From Pegoplata infirma (Eukaryota > Arthropoda > Insecta > Diptera > Anthomyiidae), in the NCBI GenBank assembly GCA_963921195.1, contig OY992538.1, positions 86,737,904 through 86,801,903 of the forward strand: DNA of 64,000 bases. Reading direction: 5' to 3'. The notes beneath the pieces are model-generated. The model made no database searches. It worked only from the letters and a program-made list of their open reading frames with translations, and was not told the origin of the DNA. Both the position numbers and the translations under genes were made by a program. Shown here piece by piece: positions 23,937-33,974 of the stretch (position 1 is the first letter of the stretch; the number at the start of each line of letters is the position of its first letter).

Positions 23937-24705
23937 ACTTAAAAAATTAAACGCGTAAATCTTGCTACTCAAACAATATTATTTAGCGAAGCCACTAAAT
24001 TAATTTATGGAGTTTGTAATCCCTAAGACCGGCCAAAGGAAAAAGTTTTTTATTGTGTAAAAAACTTTAAATTAAGCTTTTTAAGGCGGAGAGGGTGGAA
24101 ATTAAAAACCCCTAAGCCCAACAGAAGGCCGGCTATTCAGAAACACTTTTAATGGAATAAAAATAAACAGCACCAGACCTCTGGTTTATATTTTTTACAA
24201 GGTTGGCAATCGATACGCACCTATGGTAACGGTATTTTGCTATTGTACGGCAACCAATAAAAATATGGACATTTTTAAAAGCGATTATGAAATTCGTTGA
24301 AATTTCAAGTATTTTTGATGTGTCACTTCGTATTTGTACCGGATGATTTTTGTTTTATATTTCGAAAATCAACCGGTATAAACATGAAGCGACACATCAG
24401 ATATACATATAAGAAATTTCGTCGACTTTCGTAATCGCTTTTAAAAATCTCCATATCTTTATGGGTTGTAGTACAAAAGCCAAATACCAAATACAAACAA
24501 AAATTTCCAACTTTGAACCTTAATATCTCGGTTTATTTTACATCTACAATGCTAGTTATTGACTTAAATTAAAGCTTGATATTGGTTACCAACCTATTTG
24601 GGCTAAATTTTTACTTATATACGTGCAGTTTTGAGATATCACCCATTTAAAAAAAAAAAAAAAGTCATCAGAAAACCGTGTTTTGGCACTTAAGGCGTTA
24701 AATAA
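23937..24705. other. Intronic DNA with a foldback at ~24247-24475
   Basis: Arms around GATGTGTCACTTCGT and AAGCGATTAYGAAA read as inverted repeats. No gene. Confidence 0.4.
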
Positions 24706-24865
24706 TACCATATTCGCATTCATTTTAAACTGGTTTAATTATTGGTTTTCCCCATAAAATTTAAACGTCAAAATTAAACGGCGTTTTATTTTGACAGATA
24801 AAAAGTTTAATACTGTATAGGGAAAACTATTAATTAAACTAGTTAAAATGAATGCGAATATGGTA
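24706..24865. mobile_element. 160-bp MITE, TSD TAA
   Basis: TIR TACCATATTCGCATTCATTT inverted at the right end; TAA on both sides (24703-24705, 24866-24868). No coding capacity. Confidence 0.75.
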
Positions 24866-24868
24866 TAA

Positions 24869-25432
24869 GTCACACCTTGCGCATTATTAAAAGATATTTT
24901 TTTTTTATAAGCTTTCGAATGCAACTAATATCGTCCAAATCGGACAAGTAGTTTTTAAGATATTTACAAAAGAATTTTTAAATTTGAAGCCGCGACCTCC
25001 AAAAGGGGGCGTGACCACTCCTTGAAATTGGTACCACTCGATGTATCGTTGACCCCTCTGCCAACCCACAAAATGTTATCAAATGTTGGGTCAAGGCCTC
25101 CAATTTTACAATGTTCAAATCTGCGAATTATTCTTTGTAAATTTTATTGGTAATTAATTCCTTTAAAGTACTGGGCAGAAAATAACAATCATTTAGCATT
25201 AGCAGACAAAAAAAACAACTTGAACAAAGAGACACAAAGTAATAAAGTCGTTGCTACTACAACTAAATAGTTAACCATGCAATGAATTTCCTATAAAACC
25301 TTACAACCGCACCACATTCTTATTGCAAAATTATAACCTCAAATCAACAAACTTGAGTATACAAATCGTAATATTTATATTGTATGTAAAAAAGGTTTTG
25401 TATAAATAACACTAGAGATGAAAACTAAAGAT
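24869..25432. other. Intron DNA next to the exon 1 donor
   Basis: AT-rich, no repeat boundary or frame that I can support. Confidence 0.4.
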
Positions 25433-25438
25433 ACTTAC

Positions 25439-25848
25439 CACAACATATTTTCATCACGTACAATATTACAAAAATCTGTTTCGATTGATTTGATCTTATG
25501 ATTCATGGTTATACCATCATCTTGAAGATCCAGACCACGGATCATCTCAATAATATGATCATAGGGACAGACACCAGGTGGCAAAGACATTGTATTGCTA
25601 ACGGGTTGCAAAAAATTGCTAATTTCTCGCAGACTAGTAACTCCATCAGCAAGAGAGCCGATTGATGTTACTCCGGCGACTCCACCACCACCACCACTAA
25701 CAACAATATTGGGGCCTGCTGTATTTAATAGGCCAACGGACGAAGCCGCAATATTTGAAGCGGAAGAGGAGGCAGAAATTAAACCACCTCTTACAAATCC
25801 ACCATTACTTGAATTTGGGTTATTATTGTTACTAATCATATTAGCCAT
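25439..25848 (-). CDS. MIF4G-domain gene, exon 1 (N-terminus)
   Basis: The ATG at 25848-25846 opens a Ser/Asn/Gly-rich leader of about 90 residues, including a five-glycine run. It ends in a predicted helical stretch where the MIF4G fold begins (motif IKSIETDFCNIV near residue 120). The exon ends ATG-TTG-TG before GTAAGT. Joining to exon 2 keeps the frame and changes the in-intron reading 'LW-stop' to 'LC-ES'. No other ATG in frame lies upstream before a stop that I can see. A non-coding first exon further upstream is possible. Confidence 0.8.
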
Positions 25849-26494
25849 AATCAGTTTTGTCTATTGCTTGATGCTAATTGCGCCTCCCTTTAATAATGGC
25901 TGGCTTAAAAAAATGTTGCTGGATTTAGCAAGGGAACGCAATATTATTGTCGTCTGCTTGTTGGAGTGATGATTTATTAATTTTCAACTTTTTCTTAAAC
26001 GTTTAATGTAAAAGAAAAAACAAATGTGTTTTTTCTGTATTGAGGGAAAATTTTTCCCACAAGGCGACAACAGAAAAATGCGTCTTAAAACACGATTCTT
26101 TTTTCTTTTTCTCTTTTTTTATGGTGAAATTTTTTTTTTTTTAATTTACGACTTTTTCAAGCACCTTATTTTATTAAAAATGTACTTATTTTTAATTAGT
26201 TACTTATTTTAATTAATTAAAACTTAAAAATCACTAAACATTTATTATTTTTTAACTTTTTTTTAATTATAATCTTTAAAAGAAATGGTACAATTTTGCA
26301 ATGAAAATTTTTTTTTCGTGGATAAAAATTATTTTGCCCGAAAAATTTTAAAGAATGCAAAAAGAAAGAAAAAACAAAGAAGAAATACAAAACAGAGAAA
26401 AAAGAGGGAAGTAAACAGTGCTGTCAACTTAACTTTTTCTGTGGTTATCGAAAAACTGCACAACAACGGTTTTTATCGATAAAACAAATTAGTG
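25849..26494 (-). other. Upstream region of the MIF4G gene (5' UTR/promoter expected)
   Basis: 654 bp between the start codon and a hAT-like insertion at 26503. I see no TATA box or initiator that I would commit to. The promoter should lie here unless an upstream non-coding exon exists. Confidence 0.35.
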
Positions 26495-26502
26495 GCAGCC
26501 AC

Positions 26503-27624
26503 ACAGTGCTGCCAGGCTTTTTTGTGAAAAATCGTCAAAATGTGGGAAAAAAATCGTCAAAAGTTTAAAAAAAGTCGTCAAAAAATCGTCACTTTAAAAA
26601 TTGTTAAAAACACATTTTTTGATATATTAAAATTTTAAAACGCACAATAAAATTTTTATCTATTCACTTTTGTTTAATGAATTTTGTAAATTTACACACA
26701 CAAAATATTTTTTAGCTAAATAAAAAGGAATTTCTTTAAAAAAAGTGACAAAATAGTTAAAAGTCATTCGCTTAATAATAACAAAATCTAGAACATTCGA
26801 TTTTTCATTTGTTTCAACAGGCAGCAACATTCAATTTTAACTGCTGATAGAATATCATTAAATCTTAAACAAATAAATTTTCTTACATTTATTTTTACTA
26901 TAGAAAACAAACTACAAGTGTTATTTGTTTTAGAACTTTACAACGCTTCAAAATAAGACACCATTAAGACCCACGGAAAAATAATGTTTTTTCGGGCACT
27001 TTTTTCAGATTTTAAAAAACTCACCTTTTTGGAGCTAAAAAATGAGCCTTCGAAAACACCCCAAAAAACTGACTCAAAAGAGCTTAAAATGAACGTATCA
27101 AGTATCTTGTTTGAAAATTTATCGATATAGACTCCAATAATTTTCTGAGTTTTAGTTTTTGAGTCTAAAAAGAGGGATCTTTTGGATGAATCGTTTTTAT
27201 ACAAAAATTTTAAATATTTGCTCTATTTTTGGAGTCACTGGAGAGTATGTTTGTTCACTAAGAATTCAAATATTAAAAAATAAGATTTCTCATGTAAAAA
27301 TAGCAACAATTAAAATAAAATTAAAAGAATAATCATTTTATTTTCATACAGAGCAAAAATGAATGACTTTAAAACGAAATAATTTTTTAATTTATATTTC
27401 CAAAAGAAAATGAAATGTTGTAAATTTGTGTCTTTCTTCTGTGTTTTATTTTAATAGAATTTCATTTAATTTTTGTTTTCAAACCATTGTAAGATTAAAT
27501 TTTGAGTTACAAAAAATCGTCAAAATGTATGGGAATCAAATCAGAAAATCGTCAGTCGTCATTTTGCAAAATTTCATGAAAAAATCGTCAAAATGACGAA
27601 AAATCGTCACTTCTGGCAGCACTG
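26503..27624. mobile_element. hAT-like element CAGTGCTGCCAG with AAAATCGTC repeats
   Basis: 1122 bp. TIR CAGTGCTGCCAG at both ends; perfect 8-bp TSD CAGCCACA (26495-26502, 27625-27632). Subterminal repeats of AAATCGTCAAAA occur on both arms. No transposase frame found. It sits 0.65 kb upstream of the MIF4G gene start codon. Confidence 0.88.
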
Positions 27625-27646
27625 CAGCCACATAAAAAAATATAAG

Positions 27647-28119
27647 TGTTTCTTCACAATACAGCAGCAAGCAGCAGACAGCAAAATTTTTACATGTATT
27701 TTGTTGTTGCGGCAACCAGTCAATCAAGCCGACCCAAAATTTTCGGCGGCGGCGGCTCGACCAATTTTGCTCGGCGGCGGCTCAGTGTCGGCTGAACTTT
27801 TTTGTTCTAGTTTTGTTGTAAAATTTGTTTTTTGAACGGCGGCGGCGCGAAAAAAAGTTAAAAATTGTCCGGCGGCTGCGCGCAGCCGATTTTGAGCCGG
27901 TCGGCTTGATTCACTGGCGGCAACAACAAAATATATGTAAAAATTTTGCTGTCTGCTGCTTGAGTGTTTCTTCACAATACAGCAGCATGCAGCTGAGCAG
28001 CAAAATTTGTACATGTATTTTGTTGTTGCCGCAACAACAAAACACATGTAAAAATTTTGCTGCTCAGCTGCATGCTGCTGTATTGTGAAGAAACACTGAT
28101 GCTGTATTGTGAAGAAACA
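27647..28119. mobile_element. Palindromic element 'V' carrying two later insertions
   Basis: Ends TGTTTCTTCACAATACAGC and its inverse. The left arm is interrupted at its centre by W (27717-27916), and the right arm by another V copy (27965-28095). Flanks ATAAG and CTAAG agree in four of five bases. Confidence 0.65.
27717..27916. mobile_element. GC-rich hAT-like MITE 'W' (CGG clusters)
   Basis: 200 bp with ends CAGTCAATCAAGCCGACC and, inverted, CAGTGAATCAAGCCGACC. 8-bp TSD GCGGCAAC (27709-27716, 27917-27924). It contains several CGGCGGCGG runs in an otherwise AT-rich genome. A diverged partial relative lies near 58072-58170. Confidence 0.8.
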
Positions 28120-28153
28120 CTAAGTGTAACAGAGTCGTATTTCGCTTGAATAA

Positions 28154-28318
28154 AAGCTGAGTTAGGCACCCGTAACCGTAAACTAGCGTAGCGATCAAAA
28201 TCAAATAGAAAATCACGTAGACGTCTGCAAAGAAGAATAACTGCTCTCATTTGTTCTCATATAATGAAAAACTCTCTACGCTACGCTAGTTTAAGGTTAC
28301 GGGTGCCTAACTCAGCCT
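28154..28318. mobile_element. 165-bp MITE, TSD TAA, with paralogous empty site
   Basis: Ends AAGCTGAGTTAGGCACCCGT and, inverted, AGGCTGAGTTAGGCACCCGT; TAA on each side. The flanks (GTAACAGAGTCGTATTTCGC .. GTATTAGTGACAGCA) occur joined, without insert, at about 29871-29917. Confidence 0.85.
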
Positions 28319-28593
28319 TAAGTATTAGTGACAGCATATTATCACAGACTAAATACAGACTCGACAGTAGAGTTTTATAAGAAAAAATGGGGAAAAACTA
28401 AGCGATTTTAGGAGAAAACACAGCGGGTTTTAGTCCGTTTTACGCTAACATGGCAACACTTTCTACGACTTAGGAGTGAGTGAAACAACAAAAACCGATC
28501 TGGCATCCATTTTTCTTATGGCGCATTATATCAGTTTTCTCTTTCTAACCTAATTCGTAGAATAATTTGAAAATATTAACCATATGGTTAAAG

Positions 28594-28893
28594 CACAGAC
28601 TAATACAGACTCGACATAAGTGACAGGTGTCAAAAAAGTATTCTTTAACCATATGGTTAATATTTTCAAATTATTCTACGAATTAGGTTAGAAAGAGAAA
28701 ACTGATATAACGCGCCATAAGAAAAATGGATGCCAGATCGGTTTTTGTTGTTTCACTCACTCCTAAGTCGTAGAAAGTGTTGCCATGTTAGCGTAAAACG
28801 GACTAAAAACCGCTGTGTTTTCTCCTAAAATCGCTTAGATTTTCCCCAGTTTTTCTTATAAAACTCTACTGTCGAGTCTGTATTTAGTCTGTG
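28594..28893 (+). mobile_element. M-family MITE, intact, TSD GTTAAAG
   Basis: 300 bp with a perfect 7-bp TSD (28587-28593, 28894-28900), inserted into another M copy. Confidence 0.88.
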
Positions 28894-29113
28894 GTTAAAG
28901 CACAGACTAATACAGACTCGACATAAGTGACAGGTGTCAAAAAAGTAGTTCTGAACCATATGGTTAATATTTTCAAATTATTCTACGAATTAGGTTAGAA
29001 AGAGAAAACTGATATAACGCGCCATAAGAAAAATAGATGCCAGATCGGTTTTTGTTGTTTCACTCACTCCTAAGTCGTAGAAAGTGTTGCCATGTTAGCG
29101 TAAAACGGACTAA

Positions 29114-29239
29114 AGCTGGATTTTTTTGCTAACGTGTATAAATTATCCCATACAAATTTGACGTTTTTTAACTATATACGGCAAATTTATGTCAAATTTG
29201 TATGGGATAATTTATACACGATAGCAAAAAAATCCACCT
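29114..29239. mobile_element. 126-bp foldback MITE, TSD TAA, inside M
   Basis: Ends AGCTGGATTTTTTTGCTA and, inverted, AGGTGGATTTTTTTGCTA. The arms contain ATAAATTATCCCATACAAAT. TAA duplicated at 29111-29113 and 29240-29242. Confidence 0.85.
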
Positions 29240-29526
29240 TAAAAACCGCTCTGTTTTATCCTAAAATCGATTAGCTTTTCCCCATTTTTTCTAATAAAAC
29301 TCTACCACAGACTAATACAGACTCGACAAATATGACAGGTGTCATAAAAGTATTCTTTAACCATATATGGTTAATATTTTCAAATTATTCTACGAATTAG
29401 GTTAGAAAGAGAAAACTGATATAACGCGCCATAAGAAAAATGGATGCCAGATCGGTTTTTGTTGTTTCACTCACAGCGGTTTTTAGTCAGTTTTACGCTA
29501 ACATGGCAACACTTTCTACGACTTAG

Positions 29527-29655
29527 TGTTTCTTCACAATACAGCAGCAAGCAGCAGACAGCAAAATTTTTACATGTATTTTGTTGTTGCCGCAACAACA
29601 AAATACATGTAAAAATTTTGCTGTCTGCTGCTTGCTGCTGTATTGTGAAGAAACA
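29527..29655. mobile_element. 129-bp perfect palindrome 'V', TSD CTTAG
   Basis: Two 64-bp arms around a single C. Starts TGTTTCTTCACAATACAGC. 5-bp duplication CTTAG on both sides (29522-29526, 29656-29660), within M-family sequence. Confidence 0.88.
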
Positions 29656-29829
29656 CTTAGGAGTGAGTGAAACAACAAAAACCGATCTGGCATCCATTTT
29701 TCTTATGGCGCGTTATATCAGTTTTCTCTTTCTAACCTAATTCGTAGAATAATTTGAAAATATTAACCATATGGTTAAAGAATACTTTTTTGACACCTGT
29801 CACTTATGTCGAGTCTGTATTAGTCTGTG

Positions 29830-31295
29830 ACTCTGGTCTGGCTATTGTATGCATAGAAAAAAATAGAAGTGTAACAGAGTCGTATTTCGCTTGAATAAGT
29901 ATTAGTGACAGCACATTATGTAACTTTTGACGTTTAATAAAAACAATGCAACATAAAGGAGAACAACAACAAAGCAAACAACAAAAGAGAGAAAAAAAAG
30001 TTTTTAACTATCAATTGTGCGTATTATCATTAAAAAAACGTTGAATAAAGCAAAATAATAAATTAATTTAATTAAATAGAAGACAAATCGTTTGCTTATT
30101 TTTGGTATGACCCAAAGACCATTTACTTTGTTTTGAGAAAAACGAAAAAGAAACTTCTCATCAACTTTATTAAAAATCTACACGATAGATTTTTTTTTTT
30201 ACTTTTGGTATCGATTGCTTAAAATGTTTTAAGAAAAAATATAAATTTTTATACGTTTTTGCACAAGATATCAAAAGTTATTATGATTTTAACAAAAAAA
30301 GACTTGGTCGCGTTTTGCTCCATATCCCGTTTAAATGTATATTTTCTTAAAAAAATTTAATTTTCTTTCACGTGGGTCAAAGTCAACCTGAGTTTACCTT
30401 GTTAAATTATCTTTAATTTTGGCTATAATTAGCAAAGTTGGGGCTGGATATCTTTTAATTCTTACGAAAAATTCATTCCGGATGAAAATTTAGTGCATAA
30501 CAATTATAAACAATTGATTCCTAATTCCATTTGGCAAATGGTTTATGGGTCACACCAATAACCAATTGTCAATTTTTAGTTTGTTTTGATCAAAAATTAA
30601 TGTTTTGATATGCACCCTTTCAATGTTATATGCATCAAAACAAAAGTAGAGAAAAATATTTTAACTTTTAGGTGCAAAATTTGCTGCATGTGCAGAAAAT
30701 TGGCGTATGCAGCAAACCAATGATAAAACAATGTTAATATTGGGGATATGAAGCAAAGTTAGGGCTGGATATCTTCTAATTTATACGATATATAAAAAAA
30801 TAGATTACGGATTTGGAAAGAGGACATATTAATCATATACAATTGATTCCTAACTCCATTTTCCCAAAAATGGTCTTTGGGTCATACCAAAAATAAACAA
30901 ACGAAATACCATTTTTTATAAACAAAGAATTGAATTTAATATTAAATACGTGTGAGATGAGGAAGAACAAGCATTTTGCCACCATATTGGAAAATACATC
31001 AAATACAACACTGCGTACCTTCTAATCTTTTCTATGATTGTATGCGAATATGGTATAAGCAACGTTTGTCGCTACAATTGTGATTTACCCCTAGGTATTT
31101 ATTTTTTCTCAAAAGGACTTGACGCATTTTGTGCAAGTTGCAAAAAAAAAAAAAAATAAGAAAGCCAACGATTTTAATAGAAAAAAAATTATTAATAACT
31201 TTAAACCTTAAAGGTTAACTTAAAGCAAATAGACACAAAGATCGGTGTTTGAAGGCTTTTAAAAATCGAAGACATTTTTTTTGTAATTGAAAGAA
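29830..31295. other. Intergenic foldback remnants upstream of the ZRANB2-like gene
   Basis: 30088-30908 is bounded by inverted arms (CGTTTGCTTATTTTTGGTAT / ATACCAAAAATAAACAAACG). The arms also share GGGCTGGATATCTT. No TSD defined, no frame. The gene's promoter should lie in 30909-31295; I see no clear core element. Confidence 0.5.
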
Positions 31296-32810
31296 ATGTC
31301 TTCAAGCGTCTCTGATGTGTGTGGCCGCGATGGTGGAGGCAATGTTAGCAGCAGTAGTAGCGGTGCCGCCGGCGTTAGTAGTGGGGATTGGATTTGTGGC
31401 GATGTAACGTGAGTGTAAAGCACCGTGTGCTTTGGACGCTTATCAATCCACAACCAATATCAATCATATTATATGTAGCTAATGAAGAAAATCACTAATT
31501 TGTATTTTTTACTTAATCCTGTTTTTTTCGGTGCCTGGCTTGTTCAAACTTTTTTAACTTTTAAACGGCATAACTGGGTCTGACATGGCCATTGATTGTG
31601 TATTTTTGAATATATTTTTACAAATAGCTGTTCTCATTCGAATTTTGCCAGACGTAAGCAATGCAATAAATGTCATCGTGATCGCAGCGTTGAACGGAGC
31701 AGCAGTGTGGGTAGCAGTGGCTCGAATAAAAAGAAATTGGGTACAGAAATAGGTAAAGCTGCGGCTGAAAAATCACGTGGTTTATTTAGTGCCGAAGACT
31801 GGCAGTGTAATAAATGTGCCAATGTTAATTGGGCTCGTCGATCGACATGTAACATGTGTAATGCCCCAAAATTTTGTGATGTTGAAGAGAGGACGGGTTA
31901 GTAATCTAATAAATCAATAAAAATCCTTTACATTTTTATTAATATTTATTTTTTAGGTTTTGGTGGTGGTTATAATGATCGCGGTGTGGTGGAATATAAA
32001 GAGCGTGAAGAGTCTGACAGCGAATATGATGAATTTGGTCGTTTAAAGAAAAAAATAAAGAACTCATATGATATGGATGATAGGTCATCAAATGTTAAAG
32101 CTGTTAAAGAAAAAACCATTGATGAGGAAGAAGACGATGATGAGGATGATGATGATGACGACTTAGCTAAATATAATTTGTTTAGTGATGATGAAGAAGC
32201 TTTACCTAAAAAGACTCCAAACTCTAAAAATAGAGAGAGCCCAAAGGATTCTTTAAATAAAAATGATAAAGCATCTAGTCGACGATCTAGATCAAAGAAT
32301 CGTTCGGATGTTAGAAGACGTCAATCATATTCTCCCTCAAGTAGTTCATCGTCGTTCTCTTCCTCCTCTACATCAAGTTCTTCGTCATCTTCATCATCGT
32401 CTTCCACTTCTCGGTCATCCTCATCACCCCACCCAAAATCACGTAATAATAGCAGTACTAAAAAACGTATTCGTTCACGTTCTCGCAGCGATCAAAAACG
32501 TGTTGTATCTCGCAGTCCAAGTCGTCAAGCTTTTCAATCTAAAAAACCAAAATCTCCCTCAAGAGAAAGAGATAACAAGAAACGTTCTCATAATGTTGTA
32601 AAAACAGCTCCAACATCTGACAGAAAAAGTGGTTACTCTTCAAAATCACGTTCAAAGTCACGCAGTTCTAATCACAGTTCCCGCTCACCATCATCTAAAC
32701 GTAATCGCAGTCGTAATTCAAGTTCTTCTAGAAAACTTTCCAAATCACCACGTTCTCATCGAAAAAGATCAACACGTTCTCGTTCTTTGACACCTAAACG
32801 TCGGCGCTGA
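31296..32810 (+). CDS. ZRANB2: ZRANB2-like RanBP2 zinc-finger/RS splicing factor (3 exons, 411 aa)
   Basis: Exons 31296-31408, 31628-31896 and 31957-32810, with GT..AG introns of 219 and 60 bp; phase is kept at both joins. Two RanBP2-type zinc fingers are complete. Finger 1 has W32, C34, C39, N43, C50, C53 and is split by intron 1. Finger 2 has W96, C98, C101, N105, C112, C115. An acidic stretch follows (about residues 165-190), then a long Ser-Arg-rich tail to the end. This is the ZRANB2 architecture: the fingers bind single-stranded RNA resembling 5' splice sites (GGU), and the RS tail contacts spliceosome components in the nucleus (family knowledge). The start ATG is in a 37-codon Ser/Gly-rich leader. 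The tail is longer than in the human protein, as is common in flies. Identity is confident; the Drosophila name is not checked. Confidence 0.92.
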
Positions 32811-33779
32811 TTGTATAATCACCACAAAAAAGTAGTAAATGAAATATGAAATGTATTTAAAAAAAAATTGTTCTTTTCGCAGTGACAAATAGTCCACACA
32901 TTATTCCAAACAAACTTAAATTTATAGCAAGCTAAGAAAAAAGCTTTTATTAAAGCTTGGTTAAAAATATCAATTTTTTGTTTTAATTACGTAAAATCCC
33001 CGTATTATTCGTGAATAAATCGGAAGTTAAAATCATTAGCACAATTAATTTTTCTCTCAATAAAAAAAATAAACGGTAACATTTAGTAGATTTTTTAAAA
33101 GCTCTATGAAATCCGTTGACATCATTCCAAAAATGTAATTCACATAAAAAATGTGAAAATGAAAATTTCCAAATTAGTGTAGGACAGAACAAGCACGGCA
33201 CGGGGGACGGTTTCCAATTAGAATGAGTTTTACCACCTTTAAAAAATAGAACAAGTTTTTAATAATATGACTTATTTTATAATATTAAACGACATGCAGT
33301 CCAAACCAAAAATGCTATACCCCTCAAACTTGGCACAAATATATCTAATGGCCATAGGCTGATTAGGTTCCTAAATGGGCTAAATCGGGGGAAAAATGTT
33401 CCCTTTAAAAATTTAAAAAAATACTGGAAACACGATTTTTTGCAGGGTTTTCTTACATTTGTTCAACACATCAAACATTTTTATGACATAAGAAGTTCCT
33501 GACCCTGACCAGTCAAATAAATAAGGGGAACACAAAATGCCATTTATTTCGCACAGCCCAATTTTGGGTTCGTGGATATGAAAATAATATAAAAATTTGA
33601 TAAAATTGTATTATTATTTAAGCATAAATATCATACTAAATCAATTTATAAATACTTATCGCGAGGAAGAAGGTATCCTCAGACACCTCCCCCAACATCC
33701 CCACGACCAATTTTCACCCCAACTTCCCAAAAAGTGTTGATAATAGTTATTTTTACTATTTGAAATAGGAACTCATTAA
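32811..33779. other. 3' flank of ZRANB2-like gene and repeats
   Basis: The 3' UTR probably ends near an ATTAAA around 32949. About 33180-33256 is the left arm of a large inverted repeat whose partner is at 36718-36803. About 33283-33420 is a reversed family-A fragment. Confidence 0.45.
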
Positions 33780-33909
33780 CCCCCAACTTTCTGTATGAGG
33801 AACGTACAACGAACGTCACGAATTTGCATGTATTTTGTTTTTGTTACAATAGCAAAATACGTGCAAATTTTTGTAGTTCGTCGTGCGTTCGTCATACAGA
33901 AACTGGGGG
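33780..33909. mobile_element. 130-bp MITE, TSD TAA
   Basis: Ends CCCCCAACTTTCTGTATGA and, inverted, CCCCCAGTTTCTGTATGA. TAA at 33777-33779 and 33910-33912. Confidence 0.82.
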
Positions 33910-33974
33910 TAAGAATACCGAACTTGCTAAAAATAAAAAAAAATATATATGACCTTGACCTTTGACCTCTAAAA

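Larger units (their letters stand above)
6229..25438 (-). other. Giant (19.2-kb) intron 1 of the MIF4G gene
   Basis: Donor GTAAGT at 25438-25433; acceptor TTTACAG ending at 6229. The intron is almost entirely transposable-element DNA: nested TIR elements at 6.4-9.5 kb, a hAT-like element at 10.9 kb, a BEL/Pao retrotransposon at 12.2-19.0 kb, and MITEs at 19.1, 20.4, 23.5 and 24.7 kb. The BEL element is transcribed in the same direction as the gene, so its poly(A) signal and splice sites lie in sense within the pre-mRNA. Confidence 0.75.
28343..29829. mobile_element. Cluster of M-family MITEs (nested and chimeric)
   Basis: At least four M copies: a reversed one starting at 28343; an intact one at 28594-28893; one starting at 28901 and broken by a 126-bp MITE; and one starting at 29306 that switches orientation near 29475. 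M ends are CACAGACTAATACAGACTCG and its inverse. Intact copies measure 300 bp. No coding capacity. Confidence 0.8.

Noticed and set aside
27724..28250. Ser/Cys-rich frames around the V palindrome
   Set aside because: Frames run through palindromic transposon arms and appear on both strands alike.
32263..32601. Second frame within the ZRANB2-like exon 3
   Set aside because: Shadow of the Ser/Arg repeat region in another frame.
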